NCBI RefSeq assembly: GCF_900607235.1
Contig: NZ_LR027850.1
Coordinates: forward strand, 450,043-514,042
Reading direction: 5' to 3'
From: Olivibacter jilunii
Lineage (GTDB): Bacteria; Bacteroidota; Bacteroidia; Sphingobacteriales; Sphingobacteriaceae
DNA: 64,000 nt
Made by a program: the position numbers and the translations under genes. The notes under the pieces are model-generated. The model searched no databases, was not told where the DNA came from, and saw only the letters and a program-made list of their open reading frames with translations. Shown here piece by piece: positions 9,001 to 16,714 of this stretch (position 1 is the first letter of the stretch; each line of letters begins with the position of its first letter).

Positions 9001-9386
9001 CCGGAGCCTTTAGGAGCTCTTCGCGCTCGTTGAAACCACGGATGCTGATCCGAGGTATGGTTGATAACGAGCTCAGTTATTACCTTTAGGCCGCGTTTAT
9101 GTGCCTCTCTAAGAAGGCGTTTAAATTTTTTGATGTTACCGTATGCCGGATTGATGTTATAATAGTCGGCTATGTCGTATCCATCATCTCGAAGGGGCGA
9201 AGGATAAAATGGGAGTAACCAAATGGCGGTAATACCTAAGTCCTGTAAATAATCAAGTTTTTGAAGCAGCCCTTCAAAGTCGCCCACCCCATCGCCATTT
9301 CCATCGCGAAACGCTTTGATGTGCAACTCATATATGATGGCATCTTTGTACCAGTGAAGTTGGTTGTCTAATTGGCCGTTTTTCAT
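6069..9386 (-). CDS. treS: trehalose synthase fused to maltokinase
   Basis: 1105 residues. Residues 1 to about 540 are a GH13 trehalose synthase (maltose-trehalose interconversion) with nucleophile D208 (GFRLDAVPYL), acid/base E250 (LLAEANMWPE) and D316 (LRNHDELTLEM). From about 560 to the end lies a maltokinase of the aminoglycoside-phosphotransferase fold: catalytic loop HGDYHLGQ at H958-D960 and metal-binding DFEGEP at D977. The fused enzyme should turn trehalose into maltose and then into maltose 1-phosphate, the donor for GlgE. Such fusions are known in several phyla. The gene starts 6 nt after the glgE stop. Confidence 0.96.
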   Translation of the reverse strand: MKNGQLDNQLHWYKDAIIYELHIKAFRDGNGDGVGDFEGLLQKLDYLQDLGITAIWLLPFYPSPLRDDGYDIADYYNINPAYGNIKKFKRLLREAHKRGLKVITELVINHTSDQHPWFQRARRAPKGSGLRNYYVWTDDPNRYADARIIFQDFESSNWSWDPIAQQYYWHRFFHHQPDLNYDNPLVQKEVFDILNYWCAMGVDGFRLDAVPYLFERDGTNCENLPETHAFLKKLREHIDLHYPGTLLLAEANMWPEDSAAYFGAGDECHMNYHFPIMPRMFMALQMEDRYPLTDIFEQTPSIPPTCQWAIFLRNHDELTLEMVTDEERDYMYKVYVKDPVARINLGIRHRLAPLLENNRKKIELLNALLFSLPGTPVIYYGDEIGMGDNYYLGDRDGVRTPMQWHPDRNAGFSEANPQRLYLPLILDPEYHYESVNVELQSRNTSSLLWWMKRMISTRKKYKAFGRGDIQFVYTENAKILAFTRTYDNEIMLVVANLSRFSQAAELFLETYKGFAPIEILSRNRFPVIKEDIPYFFTLGPYASQVFLLEKAHPELADEARLHLIEIDEWKELLDEPVIEQLENRILPDYIMKLRWFGGKGKGPENFRIIDHATIGLEEGTAFLLLIEVSYHDGLPETYQLPVAFGKGQFSYRLQDNCPQSVIAHLKVGHTEGVLYDAIYGIELQHAIIANMVGNRHIGQKNGQISFLGNKKVKKHIKENPRPRPRVLSAEQSNTSIIYDNTFYLKIYRKVDAIINPDVEMIAYLSGTARFKHVPAYLGRIQWEFKSGHTMVLAMMQEMAVSNSDGWTYMLDRLNDFNERVLSHADPNSLLEEVKGKLLLPLNFDEIPNNMKLLLEGNLAELVKLLGIRTAEMHLALAKPTELPEFKPEPFSLHYQRSLYSSLQSLVRASFQSLQKNMENLSAEVQEEAKEVLLLRERVLSTMKRIYQHRIDAVKTRIHGDYHLGQVLFTGKDFLILDFEGEPARSYSERRLKFSPLRDVAGMLRSLHYAAFGSLLLDNQIREDDIKTLTPFIEQWYHYMSGFFMRAYLDKVNEAAFIPTRLEDLQIMMDVYLLQKAVYELNYEINNRPDWVLVPLRGIKSILKEV

Positions 9387-9392
9387 AACAAT

Positions 9393-11336
9393 TTATTGAG
9401 TTACATAAAAAATATGGGCAGGCATGAGGTAAGGATTCAGTTCTATATAATTCCATTCGCCAAACCATTCATACTTGTCTCCGCTTAGCAGATCGAATAA
9501 ATGATAGGGCTTATCAGCATCTAAATGAAGGGCCGATAATGGAATCTTAACGAAGGCTCCCTGGCTATTGAAAAGATCAAGGTTCACGGCAATAATTAAC
9601 CGGTCCTGCTTGCGTTGATCCGTTTTTACATAACAGATCAACTGGTCATTTTGTACCTCCGCAAACTCAATATTATACGTGTTTTGTAATGCGGGGTGCA
9701 GTTTCCGGATCCGGTTAAGTCGTGCAATGATTTCGCCTATCCGCGTATGTGCGTTCCAGTCCCAATGCTTTATCTCATACTTCTCATTGTTTGTGTATTC
9801 TTCTTTTCCCGGATGCGCTTCATTGAGACCAAATTCGTAAACCGGGCCGTAAATGCCATAATTGGCAGAAAGCGTTGCTGCGAGGATGGCACGCATGATA
9901 TGGGCATTTTCTCCACACTCACTTAGCATGGGGGGTAAAATGTCGGGCGTATTAGGCCAAAAACATGGCCTAAAGTAGTATCGCATATCAGTTTTTGTGA
10001 GCTCATACAGGTATGTTTCGAGCTCCCATTTGGTGTTTCGCCAGGTAAAATAAGTATACGACTGATTGAAGCCTCCTTTTGCCAATTGCTCCATAATGCG
10101 TGGTCGGGTGAAAGCCTCTGCTAGGAAGATAGTTGCCGGGTGGTCTTTCCGAATTTCCGGTATCACCCATTCCCAAAAGGCGAGTGCTTTGGTGTGCGGA
10201 TTATCAATACGGAAAATGCTAATCCCGATAGCAATCCAGTAGGATAGGACACTCTTTAGTTCGCTCCATAGATTTTGCCAGTCGGATGTCTCAAAATCGA
10301 AAGGTAGGATGTCCTCATAGCGTTTTGGTGGGTTCTCAGCGTATTGGATGGATCCATCAGGTCGCCATTTAAACCAGTTGGGATGGAGCTGCACATAGGG
10401 ATGATCGGGGGCGCATTGAAAAGCGATATCCATGGCTATTTCGATATCATATTTCTTGGCTGATATGATTAGTTCCTGGAAGTCTTCTAAGCTGCCCAGT
10501 TGCGGATGAATCGCTTTATGTCCGCCATGTCGATTACCGATTGCCCAAGGTGACCCGGGTTCTTCCGGATTAGCGATAAGTGCGTTGTTCTTTCCTTTTC
10601 TTTTCACTTCACCGATGGGATGAATAGGAGGGAGGTAAAGCACGTCAAAGCCCATTTTTGCGATTCTCGGTAATAGCCGCTTGACGTCTTGGAAGCTTCC
10701 ATGTTGTCCCGGTATCTCAGCGGTGGATCGTGGAAAAAGCTCATACCAGGTGCTAAAACCAGCCTTTTGACGTTCTGCCTCAATTTTGTAAACTTGGGTG
10801 ATAGAAGTAAAGGGCTCTAAGCGGTACTGCCGCATAATGGGTAATGTCTCCTCCTTTAATGTCTTTAGTAAATCCTTTTCTATTGCGCCTTGTCGCAAAA
10901 CCGCTCCCCACTTTTGCAGTTCGGGGAGCAATAAAGGAAGTTCGGTTGTGGCCTCTTCGAGCAGATTTGCGCCGATTAGCAAATCAACGTAAACATCTTG
11001 TTCGGCCTCTACCTTCTTTTGCAAGCCATTGATCCAGGAAGCATAGTGATTGACCCAAGCTCTTATACAGAAAAAGTAAACACCTATCGCGGGAAAGCGG
11101 AAGGTTGCTGCCCAATGATCATTGATCACATGCTGCATGGCAACCTCCTGCCACTCGTTTGCATGCTGCGCCTTTATGAAAAGGCTTGCAGATACTTGGT
11201 CGTGTCCGTCAGCAAAAAGATCAGCGGTAAAGGAAGTTTCATCATTTATCACTGCTTTTGAGGGATAGGTACCATTATCGATAGTGGGCATCACGTGCGT
11301 GATATAAACCCTTTGCCGACCCATTATATTATCCAT
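9393..11336 (-). CDS. glgE: alpha-1,4-glucan:maltose-1-phosphate maltosyltransferase
   Basis: About 647 residues, GH13_3. It extends linear alpha-1,4-glucan with maltosyl units from maltose 1-phosphate. The signature FRIDNPHTKALAFWEW holds the nucleophile (D378 with this start) and IFLAEAFTRP the acid/base E407; spacing agrees with the M. tuberculosis enzyme (D394, E423). The N-terminal domain matches RVYITHVMPTIDNGTYP of the family. The frame could also start at TTG 11375 or ATG 11324; ATG 11336 was chosen because a purine-rich GGGGATGG lies just upstream and it keeps the usual N-terminus. It is the first gene of the operon. Confidence 0.95.
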   Translation of the reverse strand: MDNIMGRQRVYITHVMPTIDNGTYPSKAVINDETSFTADLFADGHDQVSASLFIKAQHANEWQEVAMQHVINDHWAATFRFPAIGVYFFCIRAWVNHYASWINGLQKKVEAEQDVYVDLLIGANLLEEATTELPLLLPELQKWGAVLRQGAIEKDLLKTLKEETLPIMRQYRLEPFTSITQVYKIEAERQKAGFSTWYELFPRSTAEIPGQHGSFQDVKRLLPRIAKMGFDVLYLPPIHPIGEVKRKGKNNALIANPEEPGSPWAIGNRHGGHKAIHPQLGSLEDFQELIISAKKYDIEIAMDIAFQCAPDHPYVQLHPNWFKWRPDGSIQYAENPPKRYEDILPFDFETSDWQNLWSELKSVLSYWIAIGISIFRIDNPHTKALAFWEWVIPEIRKDHPATIFLAEAFTRPRIMEQLAKGGFNQSYTYFTWRNTKWELETYLYELTKTDMRYYFRPCFWPNTPDILPPMLSECGENAHIMRAILAATLSANYGIYGPVYEFGLNEAHPGKEEYTNNEKYEIKHWDWNAHTRIGEIIARLNRIRKLHPALQNTYNIEFAEVQNDQLICYVKTDQRKQDRLIIAVNLDLFNSQGAFVKIPLSALHLDADKPYHLFDLLSGDKYEWFGEWNYIELNPYLMPAHIFYVTQ

Positions 11337-11736
11337 ATATCCATCCCCATTGAAATTAAAATCTATACTATTCAATGGTGCATCAGAATAGTGCCGGTAT
11401 CCTTAAAAAGATATAACTCAAAAAAGATTGGTGTTTTTTAGTGCGATAACGTTCCACGCATGTAGGCACCGTCGGGATGAATGAACGTGTTGATGATATA
11501 GTGTGCATTTGGAATGATTTTTATATGGTACTGAAAAACTTACACTACTATAGCATAGAAGATGCATGTGTCATATGGTCGACGCCGCCAAAGGAATAGC
11601 CTGATGAAGCTAATCAACACAGGTCCCTACATAGTTGTTCAATACTGTTTAATTAAGGGCTTGCATATGCTCGCAAGACCTGTCAATCATGCTTTTGCTT
11701 GGAGAGATTCTTGTATATAAAAAGGAAAAGCAACGA
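11337..11736. other. divergent intergenic region glgE / LD-carboxypeptidase
   Basis: 400 nt between divergent genes. I see a small hairpin CTTGC (11660-11664) with GCAAG (11673-11677), and no -7 box of the TAnnTTTG type on either strand close to the starts. No gene is supported here. The promoters of the GlgE operon and of the LD-carboxypeptidase must lie in this stretch. Confidence 0.4.
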
Positions 11737-12702
11737 ATGATCGTAGACAAATTAAGACCCGGTGATCACATCCAAATCATCGCCCCTGCACAGAGCTTAA
11801 TGCCCAAATTAACGCAAGAGATGCGTATTCGGGGCGTGAAGAGGTTAGAGGAATTAGGTTTAACGGTAAGCTTTGGAGATCACGTCCATGAAATAGATGA
11901 GTTTGGATCAACAACCATAGACAATCGCTTAGCGGATCTACATCGAGCTTACGAAGATAAATCGGTGAAGGCAATTTTAGCGGTATCCGGAGGAACAACA
12001 TCTAACCAGTTATTGCCCTATATAGATTATAAATTGTTAAAAGACAACCCTAAAATTCTTTGTGGTTTGTCAGATATCACGGCTCTAATAAACGCCGTCT
12101 ATGCTAAAACCGATGTAGTGACCTACTACGGCCCTCATTTCAATATGTTGAGTGCGGGAGAAGATCTTGGTTTCTCTCTCGATTATTTTCGCGCATGTCT
12201 TTTTGACGATAAGCCGATAAGCCTTAGCCCTTCGCTATTTTACTATAATTCTATATGGGAACATGAACAGTTGGATAATCCCGGTTATTGGGTAATTAAT
12301 GAAGGAGATGTGGAAGGGAAAATTCTGGGAGGGAATTTCTTAACTTTTAACTTTTTACAGGGCAGCGAGTATCTGCCTGATACAAGTGACAGTATCTTTT
12401 TTTTGGAAGACAACGGTCCGGAAGATTATAAAAACGTTCAAAACCAGTTGCAAGCGCTTCTCAATCAACCTAGCTTTAGTGGGGTAAAAGCGCTCGCTAT
12501 TGGTCGGTTTAAACAGAACTCGATGATGACCAAAGAGATTCTTACGAAAATTATCAAGACAAAAAAGCAACTCGACGGTATTCCGGTTATTGCCAATATC
12601 GATTTTGGCCATACCCTTCCAATGATAACCATTCCAATTGGAGGGCGCGCTCGTGTCATAGCCGATCCAACGAATCCCGTGATTGAATTACTGATACATT
12701 AA
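11737..12702 (+). CDS. LD-carboxypeptidase, peptidase family S66
   Basis: 321 residues from ATG 11737, which follows AAGGAAAAG and gives the family start MIVDKLRPGDHIQIIAP; a frame extension to 11689 adds 16 atypical residues. The family removes the terminal D-Ala from muropeptide tetrapeptides (LdcA) or cleaves microcin C-like compounds (MccF). The Ser-Glu-His triad is visible as S112 in CGLSDIT, E224 in FFLEDNGPED and H292 in DFGHTLPMI. The domain order and length match LdcA/MccF. A cytoplasmic location is likely because there is no signal peptide. Which of the two activities applies cannot be decided. Confidence 0.9.
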   Translation: MIVDKLRPGDHIQIIAPAQSLMPKLTQEMRIRGVKRLEELGLTVSFGDHVHEIDEFGSTTIDNRLADLHRAYEDKSVKAILAVSGGTTSNQLLPYIDYKLLKDNPKILCGLSDITALINAVYAKTDVVTYYGPHFNMLSAGEDLGFSLDYFRACLFDDKPISLSPSLFYYNSIWEHEQLDNPGYWVINEGDVEGKILGGNFLTFNFLQGSEYLPDTSDSIFFLEDNGPEDYKNVQNQLQALLNQPSFSGVKALAIGRFKQNSMMTKEILTKIIKTKKQLDGIPVIANIDFGHTLPMITIPIGGRARVIADPTNPVIELLIH

Positions 12703-12778
12703 GTTGTGATCGCCATTACACCGATTCAGGCGATTCGTATGCGAATACTAAAATTTAAAAGGCATCGCTATGGTAATT

Positions 12779-12826
12779 TTAGGACATAGAGAAAACCTTG
12801 CCGGGAAATGGGGTGACCGAATCGTA
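12779..12826 (+). promoter_or_regulatory. conserved upstream element, copy 1
   Basis: TTAGGACATAGAGAAAACC and the following TTGCC match a second copy at 16611-16634 in 22 of 24 positions. A second block GTGACCGAATCGTA (copy 2: GTAACCGAGGCGTA) follows at slightly different spacing. It lies about 110 nt before the DUF4142 gene. It could be a regulatory site, a small RNA or a degenerate repeat. Confidence 0.4.
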
Positions 12827-12938
12827 TCAGGCTGGAATAGGATACGATACTGATTTCCGTATTATTCAATTAAACGATAAAAATGAAGATTCGAGGCATG
12901 GATCATGCGTATACTTCTGATATAAATAAAATTTGCCT

Positions 12939-13469
12939 ATGAAAAAGTATTTGATTTTTGCGTTTGTGTATTTGACGATAAGCCATTTCGTCTTATCGTG
13001 CAGTGATGATGATGACACCAACCCGGTGATGATGGATAACCAAACTTTTGTTTCGACGGCTGCGAGCAGCAATCAGTTTGAAATTATGGCAGGAGCGCAG
13101 GCCGTTGAAAAAGGAAGTGCTGAAGCCGTGCGAAGTTACGGAGAGCATATGGTGAACGATCACGGGAAAGCGGGTGAAGAGTTAAAAGCAATAGCGGAGA
13201 CGCAGGGCTTTACGGTGCCCATGGAACTTGCAGCGAAGGAAAAGGCGAACCTAGACCAGCTGACACCACTTACGGGAGAAGCTTTTGACAAAGCTTTTGC
13301 GCAGATCATGGTGAAATCGCACGAAGAGGCGGTTTTGTTATTTTCCGAGGCAGCGAGTCAGAGCGGTGTACCGAACAGTGCTTTGAGGACTTGGGCGAAC
13401 GAAAAATTGCCAACCCTTGAAGCGCATTTGGAAGATGCGAAAGCTTTGAATACTCAAATTAATCCCTAA
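12939..13469 (+). CDS. DUF4142 lipoprotein
   Basis: 176 residues from ATG 12939. A lipoprotein signal peptide ends at C21 (SHFVLSC followed by SDDDD), so the product is probably exported and lipidated. The rest (about 35-175) is a helical bundle with the DUF4142 pattern: FVSTAASSNQFEIMAGAQAV, then YGEHMVNDHGKAGEEL, and FAQIMVKSHEEAVLLFSEAA with paired His-Glu positions resembling a ferritin-like four-helix bundle. DUF4142 proteins are common near catalases and other stress genes, as here. The function is not established. Confidence 0.9.
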   Translation: MKKYLIFAFVYLTISHFVLSCSDDDDTNPVMMDNQTFVSTAASSNQFEIMAGAQAVEKGSAEAVRSYGEHMVNDHGKAGEELKAIAETQGFTVPMELAAKEKANLDQLTPLTGEAFDKAFAQIMVKSHEEAVLLFSEAASQSGVPNSALRTWANEKLPTLEAHLEDAKALNTQINP

Positions 13470-13493
13470 TTTCTTTCTAATTCTTCAAGTCGG

Positions 13494-13520
13494 AGGAGCA
13501 CCGCCAAGTGCTCCTTCTTC
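13494..13520 (+). terminator. probable hairpin terminator
   Basis: AGGAGCAC (13494-13501) pairs with GTGCTCCT (13508-13515) around CGCCAA. The following stretch TCTTC is only moderately T-rich, so it may be a weak terminator after the DUF4142 gene. Confidence 0.6.
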
Positions 13521-13540
13521 GCTTAAAAAAATTAAAGTAC

Positions 13541-14377
13541 ATGATGAAAAAGAGTAATGATGGTAAGTTTATACCGATGACATCGGTCAATAGCAATAGC
13601 GGACAAGAAGTCACCAAGGATGTTTTTTACTATACCAATCAAATTGTTAATATCGTCATGATTGGTGAGGTTGGAAAAGAAGGATGGGTTTTGGTGGATA
13701 CCGGTATGCCGAAGTGTGCAGACGAAATGATAGCGGTGGCTCGATCTCGTTTTGACGAACATCCTCCGGCAGCTATCGTGTTGACCCATGGGCATTTTGA
13801 TCATGTGGGAAATGTAGTCGACTTATTGACCCATTGGCCCGATGTGCCGGTTTTTGCGCATCCCTTGGAATTCCCTTACTTAACAGGGCTACAGGACTAT
13901 CCAGAGCCGGATACTTCAGTGGAAGGGGGTATGTTGGCGAAATTGGCGGCCATTTATCCACATGAATCGATCGATATTAAGGAACGACTGTTCCCTTTAC
14001 CGGAAGACGGCCAAGTACCTTTTTTATCGGATTGGCAATGGATACACGTACCGGGACACGCTCCGGGTCAAATAGCTTTGTTCCGAGAAGGAGATCGTCT
14101 TTTATTGTCTGCCGATGCCATTGTGACGGTAAGGCAAGATGCACTCTATAAGGTGTTGATGCAAAAAAAGGAGATTAATGGGCCACCGCGATATTTGACG
14201 ACTAACTGGAAAGCAGCCTATGATTCAGCCGTAAAGCTACAACAGCTAAGGCCTGCTCTCTTAATTGCCGGACATGGTGAGGCAATGGAGGGAAAGGATT
14301 TAACCATGGGTTTGAGTCGTTTGATAACAGAATTTGATAAAATCGCCATATCAAAACATGGTAGATTTGTGGACTAA
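13541..14377 (+). CDS. metallo-beta-lactamase-fold hydrolase
   Basis: 278 residues from ATG 13541 (ATGATGAAAAAG; an extension to 13508 would run through the upstream hairpin). The zinc motif THGHFDHVGN is complete, further ligands are H in VPGHAPGQIALF, D in LLSADAIV and H in IAGHGEAM. The order fits the MBL-fold group of glyoxalase II-like and AttM/lactonase-like enzymes; there is no signal peptide. The substrate is unknown. It lies in a stress-type neighbourhood and converges with the minus-strand STAS/SPW/Mn-catalase genes. Confidence 0.9.
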   Translation: MMKKSNDGKFIPMTSVNSNSGQEVTKDVFYYTNQIVNIVMIGEVGKEGWVLVDTGMPKCADEMIAVARSRFDEHPPAAIVLTHGHFDHVGNVVDLLTHWPDVPVFAHPLEFPYLTGLQDYPEPDTSVEGGMLAKLAAIYPHESIDIKERLFPLPEDGQVPFLSDWQWIHVPGHAPGQIALFREGDRLLLSADAIVTVRQDALYKVLMQKKEINGPPRYLTTNWKAAYDSAVKLQQLRPALLIAGHGEAMEGKDLTMGLSRLITEFDKIAISKHGRFVD

Positions 14378-14379
14378 AA

Positions 14380-14754
14380 CTAAGCGGGCAATGGCGCTGA
14401 AACCCATTCACAGGCTATTTGCTGATCTTCCAGTCGATATGTCCGGATTTCACCGTGTACCAAGGGGCTGAGTATATCGTAGATTTTGCGAACCCACTGC
14501 TGATCGGATACGATGGCCATTCGATTCCATTTGCTAAAGTGTTCAAAACTGACTTTAATATATTCTAAAAGGGCCTGAAGACTGTAATCTTCAAAACCCG
14601 TTTCTAGCAATACAATAAAATTGATTTGAGGATAAGCTTTCGCAACTTCGGCGATACGCTGCACTACAATTTCTTTGTATTCTTCGCCGTTAACTTTTCC
14701 TTGCGCCCGATAAGCCACCACATGTGGTGGAAAATTATCCATTAATGCTAACAT
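14380..14754 (-). CDS. STAS/SEC14-like (SpoIIAA-like) protein
   Basis: 124 residues from ATG 14754 (GGAAAAG upstream; gives MLALMDNFPPHVVAYRAQGKV, the usual family start; the longer frame to 14814 adds atypical residues). The alternating beta/alpha pattern with NFIVLLETGFEDYSLQALLEY and RMAIVSDQQWVRKIYD fits the SpoIIAA-like family (PF11964). Its role is not known in bacteria. It overlaps the end of the upstream SPW gene by 20 nt, so translation may be coupled, and it ends 2 nt from the convergent MBL gene. Confidence 0.8.
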   Translation of the reverse strand: MLALMDNFPPHVVAYRAQGKVNGEEYKEIVVQRIAEVAKAYPQINFIVLLETGFEDYSLQALLEYIKVSFEHFSKWNRMAIVSDQQWVRKIYDILSPLVHGEIRTYRLEDQQIACEWVSAPLPA

Positions 14755-15169
14755 TTCTTTTCCGTTGTTTTGCTGAAGTATATATATGTTGATCACCTGG
14801 TTTTGGCATAACAATCCGTTGCGACTCGCGAACGGTAATTAAACCGGAGATGCATAATCCGATACCCATCAGCAGATGAAAAGCATAGGTAGTTTCTGAA
14901 AATAAATATAACCACGGCGATAAGGCCAAGTAAGCACCACCAAAAATATCGGCATATAAATGTATATCCATTGGGATGGTTTTCCGTACACCTCCCTCAT
15001 AATTCGTTAACAAGGACATACCCAAAATCATTACACCAAACAATATACACAACACAGTAGCCGGTCGCTCCTCGCTAAAATGGAAAAGAAAGGGGGCAAC
15101 TATTAGCAGTAAGGCAGCGCCATAATCTAATACGGCGTGCAGTATTCGGGGGAAGATTCTTACTAGCAT
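14735..15169 (-). CDS. SPW-motif membrane protein (second copy)
   Basis: 144 residues with four hydrophobic helices (about 8-28, 36-52, 70-88, 94-112) and a basic C-terminal tail. The third helix ends in LALSPWLYLFSE, the SPW motif of PF03779. It is a paralogue of the gene at 15252-15629: both share an HAxLDY start, the turn LLTxxEGGVxKxIPMxxH and the SPW motif at the same place. The function of SPW proteins is unknown. It is separated from the first copy by a terminator, so it may have its own promoter. Confidence 0.8.
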   Translation of the reverse strand: MLVRIFPRILHAVLDYGAALLLIVAPFLFHFSEERPATVLCILFGVMILGMSLLTNYEGGVRKTIPMDIHLYADIFGGAYLALSPWLYLFSETTYAFHLLMGIGLCISGLITVRESQRIVMPKPGDQHIYTSAKQRKRNVSING

Positions 15170-15212
15170 AATATTTCAATTTTTTGTTCACATGAGTGAA
15201 TTTCGTAGATTC

Positions 15213-15248
15213 AAAAAGCAGGCTGCCTCCCATAAAAGGCAGCCTGCT
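15213..15248 (-). terminator. rho-independent terminator
   Basis: On the minus strand AGCAGGCTGCCT pairs perfectly with AGGCAGCCTGCT (12 bp, 8-nt loop) and ends in a T-run. It lies directly behind the stop of the SPW gene at 15252 and ends the Mn-catalase/SPW transcript. Confidence 0.92.
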
Positions 15249-15251
15249 AGT

Positions 15252-15629
15252 TTAACTTAAGACACCGCCCTGAGCCACGCCATGTTGACTGGCGGGCGCG
15301 GTACAGAGGCCGGCAATAATGGAGAATACACCGACGATGAGATGAGGCAAAAATACCTGATCACTGAAATTAAGCAGCCAAGGCGATAAGGCCAATAATA
15401 TGCCCAAGATGACATCCATTACCAAATGCGTTGACATCGGAATAACCTTGGCAACTCCGCCTTCATGCCGGGTAAGTAAAGCCATACCCAATACTAAAAC
15501 ACCGGCAATAATAGCACTGTACTTTGCCCCCGGGATATGGGAAAAACCCAGTAAGGTGGGAGCAAGAATTAATAAGATTCCCACTATATAGTCTAACATA
15601 GCGTGAACGCGTCTACTGATAAATTTCAT
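15252..15629 (-). CDS. SPW-motif membrane protein (first copy)
   Basis: 125 residues with four hydrophobic helices (about 10-26, 36-52, 70-87, 92-110). It contains LALSPWLLNFSD, the SPW signature, and TRHEGGVAKVIPMSTH in the loop before it. Its start overlaps the Mn-catalase stop by 4 nt (15626-15629), so the two are translationally coupled in one operon. This coupling suggests a role in the same stress response, but no function is known for the family. Confidence 0.85.
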   Translation of the reverse strand: MKFISRRVHAMLDYIVGILLILAPTLLGFSHIPGAKYSAIIAGVLVLGMALLTRHEGGVAKVIPMSTHLVMDVILGILLALSPWLLNFSDQVFLPHLIVGVFSIIAGLCTAPASQHGVAQGGVLS

Positions 15630-16471
15630 ATATTATCTTTTTTGTTTATCATTTGTTCAGCTTGGGCATAACCTTCTCTAATGGGGGGAGCTAGCATAGG
15701 TTCCTCGCCCATGGGTGTGCCATGCTCGTAGGTAAAAACGCCTTTGCCGTCAATGGAGGTTCCATCGGTCCATCGAGCAATCGGTTTTTCGGGCATATTA
15801 ATATTAGTAGAAATAAAGGAGTAGGCAACGGAGCTAACTTCTTCTTCCTGCGGAAAGCTATTCGGAATAGGATGCGCGCTTGGGCCACCTAATTCCTCGA
15901 GAACGGCTAGCCACTGATTTTGATGCATGGTATCACGCGCAATCAAAAAGGCTAGCATGTCTTTCATGCCTGGATCGGTAGTTGATTCCCATAAACGCGT
16001 GGCTAAGGTACGCCCGGTAGCTTCCGCCATCACATTTGCGTGCATGTCTGCTGCTAGGTTACCACTTGCTACCACCCAAGAGCCGTTAAACGGTACACCG
16101 TTGGCATCGGCAGCCATAGCCGCTAAACCGGCAGAAAGGTAGTGGCGAGGGTCCATCCCTCCCATGATCTGTTCAACCACCGGATTGGACGACACCACTT
16201 CGTCAATAATAGAACCTTTCGCTCCCTCCAAGTTTAAGGCAACGGCCGTACACAACATCTCGATGTGCGAAATTTCTTCCGTTCCCGTCTCCAAAAGCAT
16301 GTTTCTGTATTTTGCCGGCCCCCGGTTGCCCCAAGCTTGGAAAAGATACTGTAGACATACTCTAATTTCTCCTTCGATACCGCCGATTGCCTGTTGTAAC
16401 AAACGCGCGAATTGCGGGTTGGGCTTATCAACCCGAACCTTGTACTGTAATCTTCTGTCGTGAAAAAACAT
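15626..16471 (-). CDS. manganese catalase
   Basis: 281 residues from ATG 16471, giving MFFHDRRLQYKVRVDKPNPQ as in the family; a longer frame to 16552 has an atypical N-terminus. It disproportionates hydrogen peroxide at a dimanganese site in a four-helix bundle. Likely ligands are the Glu in IGGIEGEIRV, Glu/His in TEEISHIEML, Glu in ANVMAEATGR and His in RDTMHQNQW. The C-terminal tail ending in the Ala/Pro-rich PMLAPP segment is typical of the KatN-like family. Overlap with the SPW gene shows an operon. The conserved element at 16611-16670 lies about 140 nt upstream on the opposite strand. Confidence 0.95.
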   Translation of the reverse strand: MFFHDRRLQYKVRVDKPNPQFARLLQQAIGGIEGEIRVCLQYLFQAWGNRGPAKYRNMLLETGTEEISHIEMLCTAVALNLEGAKGSIIDEVVSSNPVVEQIMGGMDPRHYLSAGLAAMAADANGVPFNGSWVVASGNLAADMHANVMAEATGRTLATRLWESTTDPGMKDMLAFLIARDTMHQNQWLAVLEELGGPSAHPIPNSFPQEEEVSSVAYSFISTNINMPEKPIARWTDGTSIDGKGVFTYEHGTPMGEEPMLAPPIREGYAQAEQMINKKDNI

Positions 16472-16610
16472 AGCTGATTCTCTTTTAGTTAAACTATTGG
16501 ATTTAACTATGATAATATCATGCCGTATCGATAATGCCCCCGAAATGGACATTATGATTCCGCAATAGTGGGATCGGACGAGTGGATTATACTAGGATAA
16601 TATCTGTTTA

Positions 16611-16670
16611 TTAGGACGTAGAAAAAACCTTGCCAAAAAAATGCATGGGTATGAGGGTAACCGAGGCGTA
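16611..16670 (+). promoter_or_regulatory. conserved upstream element, copy 2
   Basis: TTAGGACGTAGAAAAAACC plus TTGCC matches copy 1 at 12779 in 22 of 24 positions; a second block GTAACCGAGGCGTA follows after a 12-nt longer spacer. It lies between the histidine kinase stop and the Mn-catalase start, and reads in the opposite direction to both. Confidence 0.4.
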
Positions 16671-16714
16671 GCTTCATACAACCAAATATGGATCTGTTAA
16701 AGGCCGAGGAGGGT

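Noticed and set aside
11689-11736. Longer N-terminus of the LD-carboxypeptidase
   Set aside because: The extra 16 residues do not match the S66 start, and the ATG at 11737 has a purine-rich upstream stretch.
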